From assembly GCA_944322725.1 (NCBI GenBank), contig CALUPU010000008.1, forward strand, positions 1 to 64,000: DNA of 64,000 bases, read 5' to 3'. The position numbers and the translations under genes are program-made. Of the stretch, positions 16,455 through 25,213 are shown one piece after another. The DNA comes from Candidatus Gastranaerophilales bacterium (GTDB lineage Bacteria > Cyanobacteriota > Vampirovibrionia > Gastranaerophilales > Gastranaerophilaceae). Below the pieces are notes generated by a model. That model searched no databases and was not told where the DNA came from. It saw nothing but the letters and a program-made list of their open reading frames with translations. Position 1 is the first letter of the stretch; every line of letters starts with the position of its first letter.

Positions 16455-19283
16455 TTAGTCTTTTCCGTTTATGGCGTTCATACACTCTTTGCAGATTGAG
16501 CCCTGTTCACCGACATTTATAAGTTCACGGTATTTCCAGCAGCGTTCGCATTTTTCACCGTGTGCTTTTGTTACATATATTGTGTAGTCGTCTTCTGTAT
16601 ACTCGTTCAAAACACCTTCAGGCTTTTTGTCAGTCATTTCAGCCTGTGAGGTAATGAACAGGTTCGGTAGTTCTTTTGCATATTTTTTGACTAATTCTTT
16701 ATCTCCGCCCTGTACGTATACAGCCACTTCGAGTGAACTTCCCACTTCTTTTGCTGCTCTTAATGGTTCGATTGCTTTTGTTACGATTTCTCTGAGTTTC
16801 AGTATTTTTGTAAACTCTTTTTCAATCTTATCGTTTGCCCATTTTGCGTTTGTAATCGGCCAATCGGTAAGAAGTACGCTTTCTATGCCGTTTCTTTGTT
16901 TTTCAGGCATGTTCTGCCAGATATCCTCTGCCTGGTGGGGCATTACAGGTGCGAGCATTCTTGTTAATGCCTGTGAAATTTCATAAAGAACAGTCTGGCA
17001 GGCGCGTCTTGAAAGTGATTTTTTGCCTGCTGTGTACAGTCTGTCTTTTACAATATCAAGGTAGAATGAACTCAAATCTGCTGCCGCAAAGTTTTGCAAA
17101 TGCTGGAAGTACTTGTAAAACTCATAGTTTTCAAAAGCTTCTGTTACATTGGCTATAAGTGTATTGAGTTTATGCAGTGCAAACTTGTCTATTGCTTTCA
17201 AATCTTTATAGAATACATAATCTGCAATCGGGTCAAAGTCATAAAGGTTGCCGAGAAGGAACCTTGATGTGTTTCTCATTTTTTTGAAGATTTCAACCAT
17301 TTGTTTTATGGCTGTATCACCGATTCTTACGTCATTTCTGTAGTCAACAGAAGCTGCCCACAGCCTCAGTACGTCAGCGCCGTAAATTTTTATGATATCC
17401 TGCGGAGCAACTGTGTTGCCCAGCGATTTACTCATTTTTTTACCTTCGCCGTCAAGCACAAAACCGTGTGTTAAGACGGTCATATACGGTGCTCTGCCTG
17501 ATGTTGCAACAGATGTAAGCAATGAAGACTGGAACCATCCTCTGTGCTGGTCTGAACCTTCAAGATACATTTCAACAGGAAGATGCCCGAGTTCTTTAAA
17601 GCGTTTTTCTACAACCGCACGGTGAGTGATACCGGAGTCAAACCATACATCCATAATGTCTTTTTCTTTGAGGAAGTGTTTTCCTCCGCAGTGAGGACAT
17701 TTGAAAGCTGTCGGAAGAAGGTATTTAGCCTCTTCTTTTACCCAGATATCAGAGGATTCTTTTTCAAATATTTTTGCAAGATTTTCGATAGTTGCCGGTG
17801 TAACAATGGGTTCGTTGCAGTCTTTGCAATAGAATACGGGTATTGGTACGCCCCATACTCTCTGTCTTGAAATACACCAGTCTGTACGTGAGGCAACCAT
17901 GTTAGAGATTCTCTGTTCACCGGATGCCGGAATCCACTGTACATTGCTGATTTCTCTTAAAGCTTCGTCTCTGAATTTGTCTACTTTAACGAACCATTGC
18001 GGTGTTGCTCTGTAAATAACGGGATGTTTACATCTCCAGCAGTGAGGGTAGCTGTGAGAGATTTCTTTGTGCCCGAGAAGCGCACCGCAGGAATCGAGAC
18101 GTTCAACAACTATTTTGTTGCCGTCTTCATAATAGATGCCTTTCATATCTTCGACTTCATCAGTCCAGTATCCTTTTGCATCTAACGGAGAAAGTACATC
18201 GATATTGTATCTCTGGCAAACTTCCCAGTCTTCAAGACCATGACCCGGTGCTGTGTGTACGCATCCTGTACCGGCATCTAAGGTTACGTGATCGCCCAGA
18301 AGTATCGGGCTGAATCTGTCATAAAGCGGGTGTTTTGTTTTGAGATTTTCAAGGTCTTCCCCTTTTATTGTTCCGAGGATTGTAATATCTTTTTCATCAA
18401 TGGCATTATCCGTTACAAAAGCATTGACAAGGTCTGTTGCGATAACATAGACTTCATCAAAGTATTGAACAAGCGAGTATTCAAAACGCGGATTTACACT
18501 GATGGCAAGGTTTGACGGGATTGTCCACGGGGTAGTTGTCCATATAACCGAATATATTTTTTTGTCCGTGCTTACGCCTGCGCTCTCTTTAATTTTTAGC
18601 GCATCGACTTCTCTGAATTCAAATTTTACATAAATTGCAGTCGATGTGTGGTCGGCATATTCGACTTCTGCTTCTGCAAGAGCGGTTTCGCATTTTGGGC
18701 ACCAGTATACGGGTTTTAAGCCTTTTTCGATGTAGCCTTTTTTGTACATTTCACCGAATATTCTTACCTGTTCTGCTTCAACTTCGGGAGAAATTGTTAC
18801 ATAAGGCTCTTCCCAGTTACCAAGTACACCGAGTCTTTCAAAATCTCTTTGCTGTCCTTTTAAGTTACGGAGTGCAAATTCTCTGCATTTAAGCCTTAAA
18901 AGATATTTTGATACAGCATTTCTGCCGCCTTCAATAGTTTTTACAACGGCATTTTCAATAGGAAGTCCGTGTCCGTCATAACCGGGTACATACGGAGAGT
19001 AGTAACCGCTCATAGTTTTATATTTGATAACAATGTCTTTTAAAATTTTATTCAAAGCTGTACCGATATGGATTTTATCGGAACTGAGATACGGAGGACC
19101 GTCGTGGAGTACAAATTTTTTGTCTATGTCTCTTTGTTCAAGTCCTTTTTTATATATCTTTCTTTCTTCCCAGAAGTCCTGAATTTCCAACTCTCTTACC
19201 GCTGCATTTGCTCGCATTGCAAGTGTTGTTTGGGGCAGGTTAAGGGTGTCTTTGAATTCGAATTCTTTTTTATTGTCAGACAT
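16455..19283 (-). CDS. ileS: Isoleucyl-tRNA synthetase
   Basis: 942 aa, normal for bacterial-type IleRS. Class I HIGH motif as KIHIGTALN (residues about 70-76), the editing (CP1) domain with TPWTIPSNLA and GTGCVHTAPGHG, and KMSKSLGN for the KMSKS loop. The C-terminal zinc finger has CERCW and CKEC. It charges tRNA-Ile and edits valine. GAGGAAAG precedes the ATG, and TATTAT further upstream could be the -10. It is transcribed alone. Confidence 0.97.
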   Translation of the reverse strand: MSDNKKEFEFKDTLNLPQTTLAMRANAAVRELEIQDFWEERKIYKKGLEQRDIDKKFVLHDGPPYLSSDKIHIGTALNKILKDIVIKYKTMSGYYSPYVPGYDGHGLPIENAVVKTIEGGRNAVSKYLLRLKCREFALRNLKGQQRDFERLGVLGNWEEPYVTISPEVEAEQVRIFGEMYKKGYIEKGLKPVYWCPKCETALAEAEVEYADHTSTAIYVKFEFREVDALKIKESAGVSTDKKIYSVIWTTTPWTIPSNLAISVNPRFEYSLVQYFDEVYVIATDLVNAFVTDNAIDEKDITILGTIKGEDLENLKTKHPLYDRFSPILLGDHVTLDAGTGCVHTAPGHGLEDWEVCQRYNIDVLSPLDAKGYWTDEVEDMKGIYYEDGNKIVVERLDSCGALLGHKEISHSYPHCWRCKHPVIYRATPQWFVKVDKFRDEALREISNVQWIPASGEQRISNMVASRTDWCISRQRVWGVPIPVFYCKDCNEPIVTPATIENLAKIFEKESSDIWVKEEAKYLLPTAFKCPHCGGKHFLKEKDIMDVWFDSGITHRAVVEKRFKELGHLPVEMYLEGSDQHRGWFQSSLLTSVATSGRAPYMTVLTHGFVLDGEGKKMSKSLGNTVAPQDIIKIYGADVLRLWAASVDYRNDVRIGDTAIKQMVEIFKKMRNTSRFLLGNLYDFDPIADYVFYKDLKAIDKFALHKLNTLIANVTEAFENYEFYKYFQHLQNFAAADLSSFYLDIVKDRLYTAGKKSLSRRACQTVLYEISQALTRMLAPVMPHQAEDIWQNMPEKQRNGIESVLLTDWPITNAKWANDKIEKEFTKILKLREIVTKAIEPLRAAKEVGSSLEVAVYVQGGDKELVKKYAKELPNLFITSQAEMTDKKPEGVLNEYTEDDYTIYVTKAHGEKCERCWKYRELINVGEQGSICKECMNAINGKD

Positions 19284-19391
19284 TGCTTTCCTCTATTCAT
19301 TTATTATTCCATAATAATAATTTTATATTAAAAAGATTCAGAAGCAAAATTTATTTGTAATTTATGTCAGACATGAAAAGCTTTGTCGTAA

Positions 19392-20705
19392 TTATTTATT
19401 AAACTCTTTTACAAGACTTTCTATCCAGCTGAAAATACCCAGAAGTTCGTAAGGCTTTGGCAGGTAAAGGTCTGCTCCTGCATTCAGTGCCAGTTTTTTA
19501 TCATGAACAATAGTTGAAAGAATAATTTTTATATTGTTTAAGCTGTCATCTTTTTTGAGTTTACGGCAGAGTTCAAGCCCCTTCATTGTATCTGCATCTC
19601 CTGCATCAAGAACTATTAACGCAGGCTCGAATGTCTTTATTAAATTTATTGCTGTATCGTATTCTTGAGCATAGGCAACTTCATAGCCCTGCATTTCACC
19701 TGTTGTTTTCAAAAGATAGTTCAACGCTTCATCAGGCTCAATAATTACAATTTTGTTGTTATATTCTTTGTTTACAATTGCATCGTCCGCACTTATTTTT
19801 GCTCTTTCAACAACGTAAGAGGATTTTGAATTTATTCCGGCAAGTTTGCAAGCAGCAAAAAGACCGCTCAATACAGCATTTATCGATGTGTAATTTTGAA
19901 ACTCACTTGATACAACACCTATGCTTGTGCAAACAAGGTTTACTCTTTTGCCGGCATCGTCATCTCCGTGAAGAATTATGTAGCCTGATTTTGCATCCTC
20001 TTCACTGTAAAATTTGTCCACAATTGCATCAAATGCGTATACAAGAAATGATGCGATGTGCTCTGCTTTAAGCGGTTTTGTAAGAATTAAAAACTCACCG
20101 TCTGTCAACTCACCCAGAAAGTCGCTTTCATCAAGTGAAGAATTTATTATGGCAGTATACGTCTGGAGCATTTTGTCTGCGGCAAGGTCTCCGTATATTT
20201 CTTTATAAGACTCAAATTCATTTATTTTTATAAGCATCCCTGCCCAGTTTTTGCCTTCATTTATTGTTCTTTTAAGGATTTTAAGCGAAAATTTTGTGTC
20301 CGGCAGCTGTGTTATTTCTGAAATCATATTTTCAAAGTGGCGTCTAAGATGTGCATTTATTCGTGCTTTGAACTCATCGGAATCTATAGGTTCGCTCAAA
20401 AAATCATCTGCGCCTGCATCCAGAACATCGAGTTTGTCCTGAAGTTCGGAGGATTTTGACAATGCTGCAATGCAGGGTCTTGACGGATAAGAAAGCATTC
20501 TGAGTTTTTTTACAATTTCTGCAAGAGGTATGTCCATACTGTCTGAAACCAGTATCATATCAGGCTCGTATTCTGTCAGAACTTCAAGCCCGGTTTCAAA
20601 GTTCGATGTGCTCAAAACATTAACGCCGCAGCTTTCGATTAACTTTTTATATTTTGCCGGTAGTTCTTTTCTTTTATCCAGAATCAAAACAAGTTTTGAT
20701 AACAT
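19392..20705 (-). CDS. Double-receiver regulator with degenerate GGDEF domain
   Basis: 437 aa. The first receiver-like domain (1-120) has a shifted acidic site (ILVSDSMDI). A GGDEF-fold domain (about 140-290) has TDGEF instead of GGDEF. The second receiver (about 310-435) has a normal-looking phospho-acceptor in IVLDAGD and the conserved Lys in LPKPYE. The middle domain is probably not an active cyclase and may instead bind nucleotide or partners. Its start overlaps the stop of the adjacent histidine kinase gene, so the kinase is its likely partner. Confidence 0.8.
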   Translation of the reverse strand: MLSKLVLILDKRKELPAKYKKLIESCGVNVLSTSNFETGLEVLTEYEPDMILVSDSMDIPLAEIVKKLRMLSYPSRPCIAALSKSSELQDKLDVLDAGADDFLSEPIDSDEFKARINAHLRRHFENMISEITQLPDTKFSLKILKRTINEGKNWAGMLIKINEFESYKEIYGDLAADKMLQTYTAIINSSLDESDFLGELTDGEFLILTKPLKAEHIASFLVYAFDAIVDKFYSEEDAKSGYIILHGDDDAGKRVNLVCTSIGVVSSEFQNYTSINAVLSGLFAACKLAGINSKSSYVVERAKISADDAIVNKEYNNKIVIIEPDEALNYLLKTTGEMQGYEVAYAQEYDTAINLIKTFEPALIVLDAGDADTMKGLELCRKLKKDDSLNNIKIILSTIVHDKKLALNAGADLYLPKPYELLGIFSWIESLVKEFNK

Positions 20706-21706
20706 TATTTATCCTCCAGTGCTTTTTTGCATTGCCCTGTGTAGGTGGCAGCAGGCAGCAAAATTTCAAATGTTGAGCCGCTGTTTGGCAGGACTGTACA
20801 GCTTTCTACAAAAATCTGACCGTTCATCTTTTCGATTAAATTTTTTACTATATAAAGTCCGAGTCCGCTTCCCTGGGTTTTTCTTGTAAGGTGGTTTTCG
20901 ATACGTGTGAATTTTTCAAAAATTCTTCCCAGATTATTCGGTTCAATGCCGACTCCATGGTCTTCTATCTTTATGCTTACAAAATTTTCTCTGCTTGCAT
21001 TTGCTACTCTGACTATTACAGAGCCCTTGTCGTATGAGTATTTTGCAGCGTTGTCGAGAAGGTTTATCATTATCTGCTGAAATTTGTTTTCGTCAGCAAG
21101 GATATTGGGAACATTGTCCGCACAATACATTTCAAATATGCGTGAAGGATATTGGTTTTTTATAATATCCATAACCTGTTCAATTTGTGAAACGGCATTT
21201 ACGGATTTAACCACGAGATTATTCTGCTGAACCTGTATTCTTGAAATGGAAAGAAGGTTTTCAACAAGTTTTATGAGCCTGTTGGATTGTTCTTTGATAA
21301 TGCCGAGGAACTTTTGCAGCTGTGCTTTGTCCAGTTTGTCAAAAGACATAATCATTGTATCTGCAAATCCCCTTATACTGGTCAAAGGGGTTCTCAATTC
21401 ATGGCTGACCGTAGATATAAAGTCGGAATAAACTTTTTCCATCTGGCTGTCGACAAGTGTCAGATAGTAGTATGAGCAGATTTCATCATCATATTTTGAG
21501 ATTTTATATGTGTAATCTTTTATTATGACCGTATCGGAGTTTTGGCTCAAAAAATCATAAATATTTTTTCCCGCTAGCATTTCACAGTTTGTATTAAACA
21601 GTGAACAAAAGTACCTGTTAGCATAGATGATTTTATTGTCATAGTCTGCTGCGATAACGGCAGAATCAAGATTTTCTACTATTTTTTGAAAGTTTATTTT
21701 TTCCAT
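20705..21706 (-). CDS. PAS-domain sensor histidine kinase
   Basis: 333 aa. N-terminal PAS-like domain (1-95), HisKA with the H-box TVSHELRTPLTSI (phospho-His near residue 102), and HATPase_c with N-box LLDNAAKYS, DHGVGI, GSGLGLYIVK. No transmembrane segment is visible, so it is a cytoplasmic sensor. It is co-translated with the downstream double-receiver regulator. A TATAAT lies 6 nt before the ATG, so the transcript appears leaderless. The sensed signal is unknown. Confidence 0.9.
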   Translation of the reverse strand: MEKINFQKIVENLDSAVIAADYDNKIIYANRYFCSLFNTNCEMLAGKNIYDFLSQNSDTVIIKDYTYKISKYDDEICSYYYLTLVDSQMEKVYSDFISTVSHELRTPLTSIRGFADTMIMSFDKLDKAQLQKFLGIIKEQSNRLIKLVENLLSISRIQVQQNNLVVKSVNAVSQIEQVMDIIKNQYPSRIFEMYCADNVPNILADENKFQQIMINLLDNAAKYSYDKGSVIVRVANASRENFVSIKIEDHGVGIEPNNLGRIFEKFTRIENHLTRKTQGSGLGLYIVKNLIEKMNGQIFVESCTVLPNSGSTFEILLPAATYTGQCKKALEDK

Positions 21707-21865
21707 ATTTTTATTATAAGCATTCTCTGTGTGTTATTGAAAAAAGTTAAGGTTTTCTTAATTATCCATTATTAGGGTGATTTATTAAAATTCAAATTTT
21801 GTAAAAATATGAATATCCCCATTTATTTAATATCACCGGCTATAAAAAGAGAGAGTTTAAGAACG

Positions 21866-21973
21866 ATGAACCTTAATGAAGAATGTTTGTTAAAGTATCT
21901 GCAGAATCCTGACGAGTTGATTGATTTGACTTCGCTTTTATTGGAGTTTAACAAAAATTATGAACAAAATTAA
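21866..21973 (+). CDS. 35-aa leader ORF overlapping CHASE2-GGDEF gene
   Basis: ATG 21866, preceded by AAAGAGAGAG, encodes a 35-residue acidic peptide (NLNEECLLKYLQNPDELIDL...). Its stop lies 11 bp inside the downstream CHASE2-GGDEF gene, whose ATG is at 21960 in another frame. That gene has no clear ribosome-binding site of its own, so translation of this ORF may be needed to start it. No family is recognised. Confidence 0.5.
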   Translation: MNLNEECLLKYLQNPDELIDLTSLLLEFNKNYEQN

Positions 21974-23801
21974 AGAGTATTTGAAAGATAGGGCTTTTTT
22001 ACGTTATCTTCTTTACAGTTTTTATATAATAATCACTGTCAGTATCCTTTTTATTCTTTTGTCAAGCACATCTGTAAGAAGTTTTCTCGGGACTATGGAA
22101 AACAAAACTTTTGATGCCAGACAGAGCGTGCTTGCACCTTACAAGACCGTTTCCAAAGATATTGCGATTGTTGCGGTAGATGATGAAAGCTACGAATATT
22201 TCCTGGATAAATACGGTGAATGGCCTATTTCAAGAAATATTTATGCTGATATGGTCAAGTTTCTTGAAAAACAAAAATCTTCTGCAATTGCCTTTGATTT
22301 GATGTTTGTAAAATCTTTAAAAAGCAGTACCGGTGCAGATAACAAGCTTGCAAATACAATTGCTGCTTATGACAATGTTTTTACTTCAATAAACTTTGAT
22401 AACCTGTCATTTGACCTGAGAAAACCTCCTGTTTTACCTGACTATCTAAGTGCAAATATTGATAACGAATCAAAGATTATGCTGAAAAATCAGTTTACCG
22501 AATATACAAACTGCCGCAGTATTATAAGCCAGATAATGAATACAACTTCAAATATCGGGCAGATTAATCTTGTAAGAGACGAAGACGGAATTGCAAGAGA
22601 CCTGCATCCTTTTGTTGTTTATAAAGACAGGTATTACCCCCATCTGGCTCTTAAAGTTGTTTTAAAATACCTTGAGCAAAAAGAAGGACTTAAAATTAAA
22701 GATTTTAAAATAGATAAAAACGGCTTTCTTATGCTCGGTAAACGAACTGTCCCGCTTAACGAAAAAGCCTCTGTAATACTAAACTGGTACGGTCCGAGCG
22801 GCATAAACAGCACCTCCACATTTGAATACATTCCTATGTGGAAGGTTGAAAAAACTATGTATGAAGGGGTAAAGCTTATTCCTGATGATTATTTCAAAGG
22901 CAAGATAGTTTATATAGGAACAAGTGCAACTTCTCTGTTTGATTTGAAAAACGTACCTACAGACAAGATTTTCCCCGGTGTGGAGATACATACTACTTTT
23001 ATAAACAATGTTCTTGATAATAACTTTATCAAAAGAGTTTCGCCTCTGGCGGATATTCTTATAAGTCTGCTTTTGAGTTTGTTTGTAGGATTGTTTGTTA
23101 TAAGAAACGAATCTACCGTTATATCATCGATATTTGCTGTGCTGACAGCAGTTGTGTATATACTTGCTGCTACGGCAGTGATGCTGTTCTTTAATATCTG
23201 GGTAGGAATAATATTACAGCTTGCTTCAATATTGCTGGTGTTTATTGCGTGCTATCTTGCAAAATATATTATAAAGTCGCGCGACCTTGAATACACCTAT
23301 GCTCTTGCTACAACAGACGGGCTTACTGAATTGTACAATCACAGATATTTTCAGGAGCAGATGCTTCAAAATATAGAAACAGGCAAAAGATATGATAAAC
23401 CTTTTTCTTTAATAATGATTGATATTGATTTCTTTAAAAAGTTTAATGACACCTACGGGCACCAGTCCGGTGACGCTGTATTAAGACAGGTTGCACAGAT
23501 TCTTAAGAAAAACGTAAGGAGTTCTGACATTGTGTGCAGATACGGCGGTGAAGAAATGGCAATTATTCTCACAAATACAAATAATGAAGACGCAATTGTA
23601 ACAGCAGAAAAAATATGCCGTGCGGTGAGCGAACATCCGCTAAAACTTGTAAACGGCAACGATGTACAGGTTACAATAAGCCTCGGTGTCTCTACTTATC
23701 CCGAACATGGCACTACTGCTCAGGAAATGATTAAATACGCTGATGACTGCCTTTATATAGCAAAAGAAAACGGTAGAAATCAAGTCGGAAGAAAGCAATA
23801 A
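21960..23801 (+). CDS. CHASE2-domain diguanylate cyclase
   Basis: 613 aa. One N-terminal membrane helix (14-36), an extracytoplasmic CHASE2 domain (about 45-350, with IAIVAVDDESYEY and RDEDGIARDL), three membrane helices (about 355-440), and a GGDEF domain with TDGLTELYNHRYFQ, IDIDFFKKFNDTYGH and the active-site RYGGEEM. It should make cyclic di-GMP in response to an external signal. The gene lies divergent from the histidine kinase gene. Confidence 0.9.
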   Translation: MNKIKEYLKDRAFLRYLLYSFYIIITVSILFILLSSTSVRSFLGTMENKTFDARQSVLAPYKTVSKDIAIVAVDDESYEYFLDKYGEWPISRNIYADMVKFLEKQKSSAIAFDLMFVKSLKSSTGADNKLANTIAAYDNVFTSINFDNLSFDLRKPPVLPDYLSANIDNESKIMLKNQFTEYTNCRSIISQIMNTTSNIGQINLVRDEDGIARDLHPFVVYKDRYYPHLALKVVLKYLEQKEGLKIKDFKIDKNGFLMLGKRTVPLNEKASVILNWYGPSGINSTSTFEYIPMWKVEKTMYEGVKLIPDDYFKGKIVYIGTSATSLFDLKNVPTDKIFPGVEIHTTFINNVLDNNFIKRVSPLADILISLLLSLFVGLFVIRNESTVISSIFAVLTAVVYILAATAVMLFFNIWVGIILQLASILLVFIACYLAKYIIKSRDLEYTYALATTDGLTELYNHRYFQEQMLQNIETGKRYDKPFSLIMIDIDFFKKFNDTYGHQSGDAVLRQVAQILKKNVRSSDIVCRYGGEEMAIILTNTNNEDAIVTAEKICRAVSEHPLKLVNGNDVQVTISLGVSTYPEHGTTAQEMIKYADDCLYIAKENGRNQVGRKQ

Positions 23802-24263
23802 TCAAAAATTTACAAACCTGAAAAGTTTTTTGATTAACCCTCTCAGCCCTGATTCATAAGAAATAGGGTCATCCTGATAATAGGGTTTGTATGACTCAAT
23901 TATATTTTGCGGCAGCGGTAAGCCGTCTTTGAACGCAAAAGCAATCATTTCAAGCAATTCTACCTGCTGATTGTTGTATTCAATGTCTTTTTGTCTTATG
24001 TCTTCGTCAGCTTCGTAATGGCATAATGCATGCCATGCTGCACGTATTGACGGGTCTTCACATCCTTTAGGGAATAAAAGCAGCCCCTTTCTTACGCTTA
24101 TCCTCTCTGTAAGAACTGATATGACAATATTACCTACATATTGGCGCTGTGCTGTGTAATCCTCGTTTTGCGCGTTCTGTGCAGGTATTTTATATGATGC
24201 GGTTTTACTTTTAAAAAAATTTTTTATTTTTGAAATTATTATACTAATTCCGCTGTTTTGCAT
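23802..24263 (-). CDS. Hypothetical protein cotranscribed with BlaI-type regulator
   Basis: 153 aa. Its start overlaps the regulator gene's end by 25 bp. A short hydrophobic N-terminus (ISIIISKIKNFF) precedes a soluble region with WHALCHYEADEDIRQK and GLPLPQNIIE. BlaI-type repressors are usually paired with a BlaR1 membrane protease, but there is no HExxH motif or multi-helix membrane region here, so this is not BlaR1. It ends next to the convergent CHASE2-GGDEF gene. Function unknown. Confidence 0.6.
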   Translation of the reverse strand: MQNSGISIIISKIKNFFKSKTASYKIPAQNAQNEDYTAQRQYVGNIVISVLTERISVRKGLLLFPKGCEDPSIRAAWHALCHYEADEDIRQKDIEYNNQQVELLEMIAFAFKDGLPLPQNIIESYKPYYQDDPISYESGLRGLIKKLFRFVNF

Positions 24264-24607
24264 TCTTTTTGAATTGCGCCTATATTTCTTACTGCATCTG
24301 CAAGTGAATTCATATCATTATTAAAATACTGGTTTGCAAGCTTTTTAATAGCCTGTTCAGCCATTTCGTCACGTGAAGATACTGTTTTGTAGAAAAACTT
24401 TTTGCCCTGTTTGTATCTGACAAGCATGTTTTTTTCTACAAGTCTGTCCATGACTGTTTTTACGGTAGTATATGCTCTTGTTGATGATGAATTTCTATTG
24501 ATAACTTCTTGAACTTCATTTACAGATACATCGTTTTCATCAATTTCTTCAAGCATCCATATTGTTTTTAATATTTCGTTTTCAAGACTGCCGTGTGTAT
24601 AGTTCAT
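24239..24607 (-). CDS. BlaI/MecI-type winged-helix repressor
   Basis: 122 aa from the ATG at 24607, chosen because AAGGAT lies just upstream (an in-frame ATG 27 bp earlier lacks this). The N-terminal winged helix has ENEILKTIWML and YTTVKTVMDRLVEKN, and the wing is QGKKFFY, as in BlaI/MecI/CopY regulators. The C-terminal helices should dimerise. Family members bind TACA-n-TGTA operators. Such a palindrome is found upstream of ade (25149), and half-sites occur upstream of this gene. Confidence 0.82.
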   Translation of the reverse strand: MNYTHGSLENEILKTIWMLEEIDENDVSVNEVQEVINRNSSSTRAYTTVKTVMDRLVEKNMLVRYKQGKKFFYKTVSSRDEMAEQAIKKLANQYFNNDMNSLADAVRNIGAIQKECKTAELV

Positions 24608-24757
24608 TGTTAATCCTTTATTAAAATCTTTCATTACAATTGAGAATTACATTTATAGTAATACAAAAGAAAATAAATTAAAACATTTTCCAACGCGCAT
24701 TTTTAAATAAACTGCATAAATGTACTTTTTGTATATTAAACATTTTAAATTATATTC

Positions 24758-25027
24758 TTATTGAATAAAAATCGGTCCCACATCGATTTTTTCGTAACCG
24801 TCGCCGAGGTGAATCACCGCACCCGTACTTTTGGCTGTAGGAGCGCTTTTTTGTTCTATTCGGACAGTAGACGCAACTTTTTGAGTTGGTTGACCGCCTG
24901 TAAAATCACTGCTGTGTATAACAATACCGCTGCTTGTGTTTATAACCTGTGCATGTTGTTTCTGGCAGCCTGTGACCGTAATCATCAGCCCGCAGATTAA
25001 GCAAACCAAACTGTAACGAATCAATTT
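24758..25027 (-). CDS. Small lipoprotein, unknown
   Basis: 89 aa from the ATG at 25027, chosen because the protein then begins with a lipoprotein signal (MKLIRYSLVCLICG... MITVTGC, Cys about 21). The mature part is polar and Val/Ser/Thr-rich, ending VGPIFIQ, with no known domain. It stands alone between the regulator cluster and ade. Confidence 0.55.
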   Translation of the reverse strand, partial: KLIRYSLVCLICGLMITVTGCQKQHAQVINTSSGIVIHSSDFTGGQPTQKVASTVRIEQKSAPTAKSTGAVIHLGDGYEKIDVGPIFIQ

Positions 25028-25148
25028 CATTTCAGCACCTGACCAGTTGTAAAACACACTTTTTGTAAATTGCTATATGATATTCATGATTTCTACTACT
25101 ATTATAGCACATTGTTTTTAAAGTGCACTATTTTTTTATAAAAAATCA

Positions 25149-25161
25149 TACATGTGATGTA
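25149..25161. promoter_or_regulatory. TACAT-gtg-ATGTA palindrome upstream of ade
   Basis: A perfect 5-bp inverted repeat with a 3-bp centre lies 53 bp before the ade start and resembles the TACA/TGTA operators of BlaI-family repressors. A second palindrome, GTATAA-taatt-TTATAC, overlaps the likely -10 region around 25178-25194. Confidence 0.4.
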
Positions 25162-25213
25162 CATTTCTTAATATAATGTATAATAATTTTATACAACAAT
25201 TGCGGAGTAGAAT

